This document shows positions 1 to 6,621 of a stretch of 14,884 nt of DNA, one piece after another. The translations under genes and the position numbers were made by a program. The notes under the pieces are model-generated. The model was given only the letters and a program-made list of their open reading frames with translations, was not told the origin of the DNA and did not search any database. The DNA comes from JBARCX01 sp049794535 (GTDB taxonomy: Bacteria; Pseudomonadota; Gammaproteobacteria; Xanthomonadales; Rhodanobacteraceae): contig JBARCX010000205.1 of the NCBI GenBank assembly GCA_049794535.1, positions 1 to 14,884 of the forward strand, written 5' to 3'. Numbering within the stretch: position 1 is the first letter of the stretch; every line of letters starts with the position of its first letter.

Positions 1-284
1 GTGGTCAGGACGGTATGCCTGATCAAGTGCGTGACGAAGCCTTCCTGCTGCCTCACCCGGTTGATGGTAAGCCGCAGTTTGCTAGCGTGATCGTTGGCAG
101 TGGCATTGATGCACTGCTTGCTGTGGACAAGGTACAGAGCGGCGATCTGTCAAAGGTCACCAAGGATCAACGTACCGAGTTGCAGCGTCAGATGATGCAG
201 GCATACGGCAATGTCTCCGTGCGCGGCTTCATCGACATGCTGAAGGCAAAGGCTGAGATCAAGATCGCCAAAGATCGTATGTAA
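1..284 (+). CDS. ppiD: PpiD-type periplasmic folding chaperone, C-terminal end (partial)
   Basis: The reading frame is open from the first base of the window and ends with TAA at 282-284, so only about 93 C-terminal residues are present. They resemble the tail of PpiD/SurA-N-type peptidyl-prolyl isomerases: an 'EAF.LP' segment, then a section ending in 'VDKVQSGDLSKV', then a helical end rich in Lys and Gln. PpiD is an inner-membrane-anchored periplasmic chaperone that sits at the SecYEG exit and helps newly exported outer-membrane proteins fold. The parvulin domain and the membrane anchor would lie upstream and cannot be seen. An internal ATG at 15 is not a credible start because the frame continues upstream. 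The gene converges on fabI across a strong terminator. The family call rests on this tail alone, so it is likely but not certain. Confidence 0.7.
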   Translation, partial: GQDGMPDQVRDEAFLLPHPVDGKPQFASVIVGSGIDALLAVDKVQSGDLSKVTKDQRTELQRQMMQAYGNVSVRGFIDMLKAKAEIKIAKDRM

Positions 285-335
285 ATTTAGAGTGCCCTGT
301 TCGGTGATGAGTTGGGCAGGGTAAGTCGACGCTTG

Positions 336-374
336 AACAAGAAAGGCGGCCGTTAGGCCGCCTTTCTTGTTTTG
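336..374. terminator. Bidirectional rho-independent terminator between ppiD and fabI
   Basis: A perfect 16-bp stem (336-351 with 356-371) closes on a GTTA loop. The stem has a GC-rich core (GGCGGCC/GGCCGCC) and A/T-rich outer arms, giving T-rich 3' sides on both strands. It lies between two convergent genes and can end transcription from either side. Confidence 0.9.
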
Positions 375-410
375 TTACTCAAGGATACTGAGCGCGATCT
401 AAGGCCGAGA

Positions 411-1193
411 TCAGATGCCTGTCATACCGAGAATGTTGTAACCGGCGTCTACGTAGGTGATCTCGCCCGTGATGCCGGAAGCAAGATCAGAGCAGAGGAA
501 CGCACCGACGTTACCCACTTCATCAATGGTGACGCTGCGGCGTAGCGGCGCATTTTCATCGACGTGGTCGAGCATTTTGCGAAAGTTTGCGATGCCGGCT
601 GCGGCCAGTGTCTTGATTGGACCTGCCGAGATCGCGTTGACGCGAGTGCCTTCTGGGCCGAGATTGAAAGCGAGGTAACGGACATTCGCCTCAAGACTAG
701 CCTTAGCCAGGCCCATCACGTTGTAGTTATTCAGTGCACGTTCGGCGCCGAGATAGGTCAGGGTGAGGACTGCACCATTGCGGCCAGCCATCATCGGCCG
801 TGCCGCTTTGGCTAGCGCAGCAAGGCTGTAGCTAGAAACATCGTGCGCAATAGCAAAGCCTTCGCGGGTGAGGTTGTCCAGGTACTGGCCTTGCAGCGCC
901 TCGCGCGGCGCATAGCCAACGGAGTGCACTAGGATGTCGAGACCATCCCAGTGTTTGCCGAGTGCGGCATACATGCTGTCGATCTGTGCATCTTCGGCAA
1001 CGTCGCAGGGCAGTACGATGTTCGAGCTGAATGCGTTAGCCGCTTCCTCGACGCGATCCTTCAGGCGATCGTTCTGATAAGTGAAGGCAAGTTGCGCACC
1101 TTCACGATGCATAGCGTTAGCAATGCCCCAGGCAATCGATCGCTGGCTAGCGATGCCGACGATCAGTGCACGCTTACCATGCAGGAACCCCAT
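411..1193 (-). CDS. fabI: Enoyl-[acyl-carrier-protein] reductase (NADH), FabI
   Basis: FabI reduces the trans-2-enoyl-ACP double bond in the last step of each type II fatty-acid elongation cycle, in the cytosol. The 260-residue product is close to E. coli FabI (262). It is an atypical short-chain dehydrogenase: the N-terminal nucleotide site G13-I-A-S-Q-R-S-I-A-W is followed by S91-V-G and the catalytic pair Tyr157 and Lys164 (Y-x6-K), with Tyr147 ten residues earlier, as in E. coli Tyr146/Tyr156/Lys163. Gly93, Met160 and Phe204 match the positions that contact triclosan-type inhibitors, so nothing points to built-in resistance (inference). A GGAGG lies 4 nt before the ATG, which settles the start. 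mltD ends 84 nt upstream on the same strand and no good promoter is visible between them, so read-through from gloB-mltD is possible. Many Xanthomonas carry FabV instead, which argues mildly against that genus. Confidence 0.97.
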   Translation of the reverse strand: MGFLHGKRALIVGIASQRSIAWGIANAMHREGAQLAFTYQNDRLKDRVEEAANAFSSNIVLPCDVAEDAQIDSMYAALGKHWDGLDILVHSVGYAPREALQGQYLDNLTREGFAIAHDVSSYSLAALAKAARPMMAGRNGAVLTLTYLGAERALNNYNVMGLAKASLEANVRYLAFNLGPEGTRVNAISAGPIKTLAAAGIANFRKMLDHVDENAPLRRSVTIDEVGNVGAFLCSDLASGITGEITYVDAGYNILGMTGI

Positions 1194-1277
1194 GCGACCT
1201 CCAAAGGTTGAACGTGCGCCATCGTGCGAGTTTGACTGGCGCGAAAGACGATGACGCTCATGCGTTGAAGCATGAAA

Positions 1278-2519
1278 TCAGCCGGGTGAACCCAGCTTTA
1301 GTATTTGGCCCGGTTTGACCCTGCTCCCTTGCAGGCCGTTCCAGCGTTGCAACTGACTTACGCTGACCGAATAGTTATGCGCGATTTGCCACAAGCTTTC
1401 GCCGGGGCGCACTTTGTGGGTTTTAATCTGTGCTTTAGTGTCCGGCGCAGGTGCGTTCTCCGCATCGTCCTGAATTGGGGTGTCGCTATCAGTGGGTAGT
1501 TGCGGTAGCGCTGCCGGCTGGGGCGTAACACTTGCCGTCAGCTCGCCATCGCTGGCTTGTTGCATGGCATTACGCCATTGCTCGGCATTGCGATGTGGCA
1601 ACAACAGTTGTGTGGAGGCGACAGGGTTGACCTTGTCACTACTGAATCCCGCATTGAGTTGCTTCAGTGCGTTAACCGGCATACCAGCATGATTGGCTGC
1701 ATTGGCAAGCGTCATGGGATGCTCAATCTGGACGGTTTCCAGATGTTGATCAGATGGCAGCACGGGCAGGCTAACGTTGAAGCGTGCGGGGTCGCGTATC
1801 ACGCAGGCGATCGCCAGCAATTTGGTTAAATGCTCACGGGTGACTGCGCGGACAGGCAGCTTTGGAATGGCGGGTTCGGCGGGTGGTGTCCCGTGACGTT
1901 GCAGTTGTTGGCGCATCGAGAACTCGCCAGCGTTGTACGCATAGTCGACCAGACGCCAGTCTTGTAGATCATCGTGATAGCGGCTGAGCAAGCTCATCAC
2001 GCTCTCGGTGGCGGCCGGTACATCGAGTCGACCGTCATAGTTGCGATCCATGTGCAGGCCCATCACGCTGGCTGTGCTTGGCACGATCTGCCACATGCCC
2101 GCAGGGCGGCTACGGTGGCCAGGAACTGGCTGGAATTGGCTTTCCACCCAAGGCAGCAGCGCAAATTCGCCAGCCACTCCATGTGCAGCGGCAACCTGTT
2201 CTACATAGACTAGGCTCGGCATGATGTCGCTCATCTGCGACTCGAAGCGCTGCGGATTCTGCGTATAGCGTTGTGCCCAGCCGAGGATGCGTGGATCCGC
2301 GTCGCAATCCGCCATCGCGAAGCTGCCACGTAGCTGATCCCATACGTTGCCTTGCGCTACGGCTGTTGTTGGTTTGACGACCGCTGGGGTGATATCCGGT
2401 GTAACTGGTTTGGGCGGTGCAATCGTCGGTGCATGTAGCGAAGGTGTTGGGGTTGTGGCGCAAGCAGCCAGCAAGAGCGACAGCGACAGAGGCAGAGTGC
2501 GTAAGCGGTGCTTCATCAT
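1278..2519 (-). CDS. mltD: Membrane-bound lytic murein transglycosylase, MltD-like lipoprotein
   Basis: The product (413 aa) cleaves the MurNAc-GlcNAc bond of peptidoglycan with formation of 1,6-anhydro-MurNAc. The N-terminus is a lipoprotein signal with lipobox L-A-A-C (Cys20), so it should be anchored in a membrane facing the periplasm, probably the outer membrane. A Pro/Thr-rich linker (about 21-55) leads into an SLT domain (about 105-215) with catalytic Glu126 in 'PWVES', followed by 'AGMWQIVPSTA' and 'YAYNAGE'. After another linker a single LysM domain (about 366-410, 'VRPGESLWQIA') binds glycan; E. coli MltD has more than one LysM. Two ATGs occur in tandem at the start. The first overlaps the gloB TGA as ATGA, which suggests translational coupling. 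The pairing gloB-mltD is also found in E. coli. Confidence 0.92.
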   Translation of the reverse strand: MMKHRLRTLPLSLSLLLAACATTPTPSLHAPTIAPPKPVTPDITPAVVKPTTAVAQGNVWDQLRGSFAMADCDADPRILGWAQRYTQNPQRFESQMSDIMPSLVYVEQVAAAHGVAGEFALLPWVESQFQPVPGHRSRPAGMWQIVPSTASVMGLHMDRNYDGRLDVPAATESVMSLLSRYHDDLQDWRLVDYAYNAGEFSMRQQLQRHGTPPAEPAIPKLPVRAVTREHLTKLLAIACVIRDPARFNVSLPVLPSDQHLETVQIEHPMTLANAANHAGMPVNALKQLNAGFSSDKVNPVASTQLLLPHRNAEQWRNAMQQASDGELTASVTPQPAALPQLPTDSDTPIQDDAENAPAPDTKAQIKTHKVRPGESLWQIAHNYSVSVSQLQRWNGLQGSRVKPGQILKLGSPG

Positions 2520-3319
2520 TGGAAGGCATCCTTGGCAGTACGCAAGGTGGCGAAGCGATCGACGCGATCATTCGCAGCACCATGACGCTGGCACCAGTCG
2601 ATCACTGCGACACTTTCAACGCGTAGAAAGGGGTTGCTGTCCAGTTCGCTGGATAAGCGCACCGGGAGACTTGGTTGATTTGCCGCTCGCAGTGCAGCTA
2701 CTTCATGTAGTCGTGCGATGAGCATCGGATTGTCGGGCTCAATGGTGCGTGCAAAGCGGCCGTTAGCAGCGGTGTATTCGTGCCCGCAGCAGACCAGTGT
2801 GTCGCCAGGCAAGCTGGCGAGTCGATCGAGTGAAGACAGCATCTGTGCCGGCGTGCCTTCGAACAAGCGGCCGCAGCCCATGCTAAATAGGGTGTCGCCA
2901 CATAGCAGCAGACCTTCGCCCACGTAAACGATGTGGCTCAGGGTATGCCCTGGTACGGCCAGCACGCGGAAGCGTGCCATGGGAGCATCAAGTGAAACAG
3001 TGTCACCGTCACTCACTCGATGAGTGGCTACGGTAATGCGTTCATCAGCAGGTGCGTAAATCGGAACGTGGAAGCGTTCATGCAATGCTGCTGCGCCACC
3101 GATGTGATCATGGTGATGATGGGTGAGCAAGATGGCGCGCAATTGCAGCTGGCGTTCGGCCAGTGCTGCCTCGACGGGTGCAGCCTCGCCCGGGTCGACT
3201 ACGATCGCTTGACCACTGTCGTCATGCAGCAGCCAGATGTAATTGTCGGCAAGCGCCGGTAACGGTACGACGTGCAAGAGGTGTCCCCGCGGCGGTTTCG
3301 TATCGACTGACGCAGGCAT
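2516..3319 (-). CDS. gloB: Hydroxyacylglutathione hydrolase (glyoxalase II)
   Basis: GloB hydrolyses S-lactoylglutathione to D-lactate and glutathione, the second step of methylglyoxal detoxification in the cytosol. The 267-residue product has the metallo-beta-lactamase fold signature T66-H-H-H-H-D-H72, then metal ligands His125 (in 'PGHTLSH'), Asp142 ('LCGDTLF') and His180 ('CCGHEYT'), together the binuclear metal site. The C-terminal segment with 'NPFLR' belongs to the glutathione-binding helical domain. No ribosome binding site is seen before the annotated ATG. A TTG at 3277-3275 (residue 15), preceded by GGGGA, is an alternative start that would give a length closer to the E. coli protein (251 aa). 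Its stop overlaps the mltD start. It is divergent from yafS, with about 160 bp between them. Confidence 0.95.
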   Translation of the reverse strand: MPASVDTKPPRGHLLHVVPLPALADNYIWLLHDDSGQAIVVDPGEAAPVEAALAERQLQLRAILLTHHHHDHIGGAAALHERFHVPIYAPADERITVATHRVSDGDTVSLDAPMARFRVLAVPGHTLSHIVYVGEGLLLCGDTLFSMGCGRLFEGTPAQMLSSLDRLASLPGDTLVCCGHEYTAANGRFARTIEPDNPMLIARLHEVAALRAANQPSLPVRLSSELDSNPFLRVESVAVIDWCQRHGAANDRVDRFATLRTAKDAFQ

Positions 3320-3340
3320 TCGGCTTGCGCGAAGTTGCCG

Positions 3341-3384
3341 ACTATAGGCGGGGTGCCGTAGAGACTCGTTAGAGAGTCGTTAAT
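3341..3384 (-). promoter_or_regulatory. Candidate gloB-mltD promoter with upstream tandem repeat
   Basis: On the minus strand a good -10 hexamer, TATAGT, lies at 3346-3341, about 22 nt before the gloB ATG. No convincing -35 is seen at 16-18 nt. In the -35 region the plus strand reads two imperfect tandem copies of 'GASTCGTTA', with GACTC/GAGTC also able to pair. This may be an activator or operator site, but the call is weak. Confidence 0.35.
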
Positions 3385-3481
3385 CGCAACAAGATGCGTT
3401 CAGGCTTGTGCGTCGGTTCGTCTTTGTACCGCCAACCATTACACTGCATGCTCATTCCGCCCGCGACGAGCCGTTCGACGC

Positions 3482-4168
3482 ATGCCACAGCGCGATCACG
3501 ACATCTACGCCAGCGCGCCCTTGAGAGGCTTACTGGCCGCAGAGACGGCCGCTCTGATGCCTGCCTTGCAGCGTTGTGCTGGTACTCGTGCCTTGTTGCT
3601 CTCGGCAACAGCGCAGGACATGCCGCCAAACCTGCCGCTGCTCGGCCATTGGACACAGCTCAATCTTGCGCAGGGGCAGCTATTCGGGGATGTGCGTGCT
3701 AGCGCCTCAGAGCCGTTGCCATTCGCTGATGATGTCTTTGACCTAGTGCTGTTGCGTCATGCGCTCGAAGCCGCACCGATGCCGCCGCAGTTGCTCAATG
3801 AAATGATTCGGCTGCTGGTGCCGGGCGGGTTGTTGGTTTTGACCGGTATCCATCCATTGAGTGGTTGGGCACCGTGGTGGCATTGGCATACGCGTGGCCA
3901 CGGTATGCATATGAATACGCCACTGCAACTTGGCAACTGGTTGCGCCGTGCCGAATTGCAGGTTGAGCGTATGCAGCGCGTAGGCCGAATGTGGCCAGTC
4001 GCGTCTGTGGAGGTATCGGGTGCATCCAATCCGTGGGGCGGTGGTTTTGTGCTACTTGCGCGCAAGCGACGACGCATGAGTTTGCCGACGCGATTGCGTC
4101 CGCGGCCCGTGTCGGCGCCAGTGAATGCAGGATTGGCACCAGGTGCACGGCGCAATTCGGCGTCGTGA
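3482..4168 (+). CDS. yafS: SAM-dependent methyltransferase-like protein, YafS family
   Basis: The 228-residue product looks like a class I (methyltransf_11) fold. After the N-terminal 'DIYASAPLRGLLAAE' comes a weak beta1 segment, 'ALLLSATAQD', where the usual Gly-rich SAM motif would be. It is followed by the better preserved 'LPFADDVFDLVLLRHALE' (about 78-96) and 'IRLLVPGGLLVLTG', the post-motif strand common to these enzymes. The C-terminus is basic and probably disordered. Position supports YafS: in E. coli yafS lies between gloB and rnhA, as here. The substrate is unknown. The missing Gly-rich motif raises the question whether SAM is bound conventionally. rnhA starts 11 nt downstream on the same strand. 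No strong ribosome binding site precedes the ATG. Confidence 0.72.
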   Translation: MPQRDHDIYASAPLRGLLAAETAALMPALQRCAGTRALLLSATAQDMPPNLPLLGHWTQLNLAQGQLFGDVRASASEPLPFADDVFDLVLLRHALEAAPMPPQLLNEMIRLLVPGGLLVLTGIHPLSGWAPWWHWHTRGHGMHMNTPLQLGNWLRRAELQVERMQRVGRMWPVASVEVSGASNPWGGGFVLLARKRRRMSLPTRLRPRPVSAPVNAGLAPGARRNSAS

Positions 4169-4179
4169 CCATTAGAACG

Positions 4180-4638
4180 ATGGAGCAAGAACGAGTGGCA
4201 GATGTTGAAGCATTTACCGACGGTGCATGTCTGGGTAACCCCGGCCCTGGTGGCTGGGCTGCCTTGCTGCGTGCGAAAGGCACCGAACGTCTAGTAGCCG
4301 GTGGTGAGCCAGACACCACGAATAATCGGATGGAGTTGATGGCTGCGATTGGCGCGCTTGAGGCGTTGACGCGCTCCTGCGCTGTAACTGTCACTACCGA
4401 TTCGCGTTACGTGATGCAGGGTATCGAGCAATGGGTTCCAAAGTGGCGTGCCAACGGCTGGCTTACGGCGGACAAGAAGCCCGTGAAAAATCAGGACTTA
4501 TGGCAGCGGCTGTCTGAGGCAACGGCACGTCATCAAGTACGCTGGCAGTGGGTGCGTGGCCATACAGGCCATGCAGAAAACGAGCGGGTTGATCAGGCGG
4601 CGCGTGAACAGGCCGAACAATTCAAGAGCAAGGCATGA
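4180..4638 (+). CDS. rnhA: Ribonuclease HI
   Basis: RNase HI cuts the RNA strand of RNA-DNA hybrids, removing R-loops and primer RNA in the cytosol. Motifs match E. coli RnhA throughout: 'FTDGACLGNPGPGGW' with the first catalytic Asp, 'TNNRMELMA' with the catalytic Glu, 'TTDSRYV' with the second Asp, 'WQWVRGHTGHAENERVD' with the flexible His and the last Asp, and the basic handle 'KKPVKN'. The frame is open back to 3991, but that part overlaps yafS and has no family resemblance, so it is not coding here. The ATG at 4180 gives 152 aa but has no Shine-Dalgarno. A GTG at 4195 with GGAG about 9 nt before it gives 147 aa and aligns better with the E. coli N-terminus, so it may be the true start. 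The stop overlaps the dnaQ start as ATGA. Confidence 0.96.
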   Translation: MEQERVADVEAFTDGACLGNPGPGGWAALLRAKGTERLVAGGEPDTTNNRMELMAAIGALEALTRSCAVTVTTDSRYVMQGIEQWVPKWRANGWLTADKKPVKNQDLWQRLSEATARHQVRWQWVRGHTGHAENERVDQAAREQAEQFKSKA

Positions 4639-5354
4639 GACAAATCGTTCTTGATACGGAGACCACCGGCCTCGAAGTACGCCAGGGCCATCGGTTGATC
4701 GAAATTGCCTGCGTCGAGATGATTGAGCGTCGCCCGAGCGGACGTAACTATCAGACGTATCTCAATCCCGATCGTGCGATCGATGAAGGTGCGCGACAAG
4801 TCACAGGTATTGCCGACGAATTCCTGCTCGATAAGCCGCATTTTATCGATGTGGTTGAGGAGTTTTTGAGCTTTATCGATGGTGCGGAACTCATCATCCA
4901 CAACGCCAAGTTCGACGTTGGATTTCTTGATGCGGAATTGGCGCGTGCTGGCGAGCACTATGGCCGTATCAGTGATCGCTGCACGGTGCTCGACACGCTG
5001 CAGATGGCGCGCGAGCGTTATCCCGGTCAGCGCAATAGCCTGGATGCGTTGTGTAAGCGTTTAGGCGTAGACAACTCTGCGCGTGACTTGCACGGCGGCT
5101 TGATCGACGCCCAGTTGCTGGCCGATGTTTATCTGGCGATGACCTCTGGCCAAGTTGTACTGGACCTGGGCTTCGAAGGTGCAGCGGAGCAGGGGACGGC
5201 CATTTCTCATATGCCGCTTGTGCTGACATCTAGGCCGCGGGTATTGGCTGCAGATTCGGATGAATTATCAGCGCATGCACATCGACTTGATGCGCTGGAT
5301 AAAAGTGCCGGTGGCGTCAGTGTGTGGCGTCGGCAGGAAGTCGAAACGAATTGA
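4635..5354 (+). CDS. dnaQ: DNA polymerase III epsilon subunit (3'-5' proofreading exonuclease)
   Basis: Epsilon removes misincorporated nucleotides within the polymerase III core, bound between alpha and theta. The 239-residue product (E. coli 243) has all DEDDh exonuclease residues: Asp7 and Glu9 in 'LDTETTG' (ExoI), Asp94 in 'HNAKFDVGF' (ExoII), and His153 with Asp158 in 'HGGLIDAQ' (ExoIII). Residues from about 180 on form the less conserved tail that tethers epsilon to alpha. The ATG overlaps the rnhA stop by 4 bp, so translation is probably coupled. This differs from E. coli K-12, where rnhA and dnaQ are divergent with overlapping promoters. The gene converges on the PP2C phosphatase gene with only 36 bp between stops. 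Confidence 0.96.
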   Translation: MRQIVLDTETTGLEVRQGHRLIEIACVEMIERRPSGRNYQTYLNPDRAIDEGARQVTGIADEFLLDKPHFIDVVEEFLSFIDGAELIIHNAKFDVGFLDAELARAGEHYGRISDRCTVLDTLQMARERYPGQRNSLDALCKRLGVDNSARDLHGGLIDAQLLADVYLAMTSGQVVLDLGFEGAAEQGTAISHMPLVLTSRPRVLAADSDELSAHAHRLDALDKSAGGVSVWRRQEVETN

Positions 5355-5392
5355 TTGCAGCCGTACTCTGCAGCGGGTTCAATCAGGTTTTT
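5352..5392 (+). terminator. Possible weak terminator after dnaQ
   Basis: The arms TGATTG (5352-5357, starting with the dnaQ stop) and CAATCA (5380-5385) can pair around an imperfect interior, and TTTTT follows at 5388-5392. The stem is short with mismatches, so this is tentative. Confidence 0.3.
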
Positions 5393-6092
5393 AATGAACG
5401 CGCGCGAGTATTGCCGTGATGTTGTCTTTGCCACCGCCATCGAGTGCAGCCAACAACAGGTGATCGACGCATTCCTGTGCGGCCAGATCGCTACGGCTGA
5501 CTATGCTGGCAATCGCCGTATCACCGACTTCTTCCGTCAAGCCATCACTGCACAATAAAAAGCCCATGCCTGGGGTCAATTGGCCGCGTGCCATGCCGAT
5601 GTGCAGTTGCCCGATGGCAGTGATGCCCAGTGCCTGGGTAATCACATTGCGCTGTGGATGGCGTGCGGCAAGTGCGGGGTCGAGTGAGCCGGCATTGACC
5701 AGTTCTTGTACTAGCGAGTGGTCATGGCTGATTTGATGCAAGCCGTTCTGCCACAGGTACACCCGACTGTCGCCAACCCAGGCTACTTCATAGTCCTCGC
5801 CGGTGAGGCGTAGTGCGGCAATGGTTGTGCCCATGGGTAAGCGGTTGCCACAGTCTCGTACGTGGCTAAATAGCCGTTCGCCAGCACCACGTATGGCATC
5901 GGCCAGGTGATGCCCGCGTTTTACCAAATCCACCACGGCATCACGCACTAACGCGGAAGCCACTTCACCGTGTTGATGGCCACCCATGCCATCAGCCACG
6001 AGGAACAGGCCGAGTGCAGCATCGGCGTAATAGGTGTCTTCATTGCGCGTACGGCGCAGTCCGACGTGGGTTCCGTGTCCGAATTCGATCAT
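5391..6092 (-). CDS. PP2C-family serine/threonine protein phosphatase (Stp1/PppA type)
   Basis: The 233-residue cytosolic product is a minimal bacterial PPM/PP2C phosphatase that should dephosphorylate Ser/Thr-phosphoproteins using two bound metal ions. The ordered motifs are intact: 'RTRNED' (Glu18, Asp19), 'VADGMGGH' (Asp34, Gly35), 'MGTT' near 87, 'WVGDSRVYL' (Asp108), 'LLCSDGLTE' (Asp183) and 'GGKDNIT' (Asp223, Asn224). There is no signal peptide or membrane segment. In many genomes such enzymes sit beside a Hanks-type kinase or within a type VI secretion cluster; neither is present here, so the partner kinase is unknown. No clear ribosome binding site precedes the ATG. It could be named pppA or stp, but context does not decide which. 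Confidence 0.88.
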   Translation of the reverse strand: MIEFGHGTHVGLRRTRNEDTYYADAALGLFLVADGMGGHQHGEVASALVRDAVVDLVKRGHHLADAIRGAGERLFSHVRDCGNRLPMGTTIAALRLTGEDYEVAWVGDSRVYLWQNGLHQISHDHSLVQELVNAGSLDPALAARHPQRNVITQALGITAIGQLHIGMARGQLTPGMGFLLCSDGLTEEVGDTAIASIVSRSDLAAQECVDHLLLAALDGGGKDNITAILARVH

Positions 6093-6212
6093 GCGTTATC
6101 TAGGGTGGCGAGTGGCGGCAGCATGCCGGATGTGGGGGGAATGCGCAAAAAGATCTGGAGTAGGTGATGGTAATAGCAGCTGTGTCAGCTGGGCTCTTAG
6201 CTTCATTGTCGT

Positions 6213-6226
6213 CAGAAAAGCAAAAC
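6213..6226 (+). repeat. 14-nt direct repeat of the tRNA-Ser terminator arm (copy 1)
   Basis: CAGAAAAGCAAAAC occurs here and again, identically, at 6392-6405 inside the left arm of the tRNA-Ser terminator. In both places a TGGCG and then GGTGGGATT (the latter at 6261-6269 and, in the tRNA, about 6444-6452) follow at similar distances. This suggests a decayed duplicate of the tRNA 3' end plus terminator. Confidence 0.55.
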
Positions 6227-6272
6227 CCTGGATTCCGTTCACGGAAGCCGTTGCGTGGCGGGTGGGATTGTT

Positions 6273-6331
6273 CGGCCCATCCATGGGCCGGACCCCTTCG
6301 CGCTTTGCGCTACGGGGCCAGCCTGCGGCTG
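6273..6331. repeat. Cluster of three adjacent inverted repeats
   Basis: Three potential hairpins lie head to tail: an 8-bp stem with a 2-nt centre (6273-6290), a two-part stem of CCCC/GGGG and GCGC/GCGC around TTT (6293-6317), and a 5-bp CAGCC/GGCTG stem with a TGC loop (6319-6331). The layout resembles REP-like extragenic palindromes. Copy number in the genome cannot be judged from one window. Confidence 0.5.
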
Positions 6332-6387
6332 TCCCGATTCGCTCCAGGCGACTCGGTCGAACCAGGTGGGTTCTCACCCAGCCGTCA

Positions 6388-6522
<135 letters not shown>

Positions 6523-6554
6523 AAAGGGGTTCGCGTGGTCCGCGCGAGCCGGCA

Positions 6555-6583
6555 AGTTTACGCGGTAGATGCGGCGGAGACAA
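6555..6583 (-). promoter_or_regulatory. Sigma70 promoter of tRNA-Ser
   Basis: On the minus strand TTGTCT (6583-6578) and TAAACT (6560-6555) are separated by exactly 17 nt and followed by a GC-rich discriminator. Transcription should begin about 25 nt before the mature tRNA. The -35 box lies inside one arm of the hairpin that follows ppsA. Confidence 0.7.
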
Positions 6584-6609
6584 GCGCGGAAATGCGCCGG
6601 CTTGTCTCC
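6576..6609 (-). terminator. Hairpin after ppsA
   Basis: GGAGACAAGC (6576-6585) pairs perfectly with GCTTGTCTCC (6600-6609) around a 14-nt loop that can itself pair partly. It begins 13 nt after the ppsA stop. No clean U-tract follows, so it may be a weak terminator or an mRNA 3'-end stabilising stem. Confidence 0.5.
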
Positions 6610-6621
6610 AGTGCAACCGGG

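Larger units (their letters stand above)
6093..6387. other. Gene-free, palindrome-rich spacer between phosphatase gene and tRNA-Ser
   Basis: No credible gene was found here. Frames that stay open across it continue into the tRNA in the wrong sense. It holds several inverted repeats in a row: TTCCGT/ACGGAA near 6234-6247, CGGCCCAT/ATGGGCCG (6273-6290), CCCC..GCGC/GCGC..GGGG (6293-6317), CAGCC/GGCTG (6319-6331) and TGGGT/ACCCA (6367-6380). It also holds a 14-nt copy (6213-6226) of sequence from the tRNA-Ser terminator. The phosphatase promoter should lie at its left edge, but no clear hexamers were seen. Confidence 0.6.

Noticed and set aside
1258..1275. TCATGC/GCATGA hairpin near the mltD stop
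   Set aside because: It is only a 6-bp stem without a T-tract, too weak to call a terminator; fabI may be read through.
3991..4179. N-terminal extension of rnhA to 215 residues
   Set aside because: It overlaps yafS, lacks family similarity, and RNase HI is normally about 150 residues.
3795..4394. 199-codon minus-strand frame opposite yafS and rnhA
   Set aside because: It is a shadow of two recognised genes, with low-complexity content typical of antisense frames.
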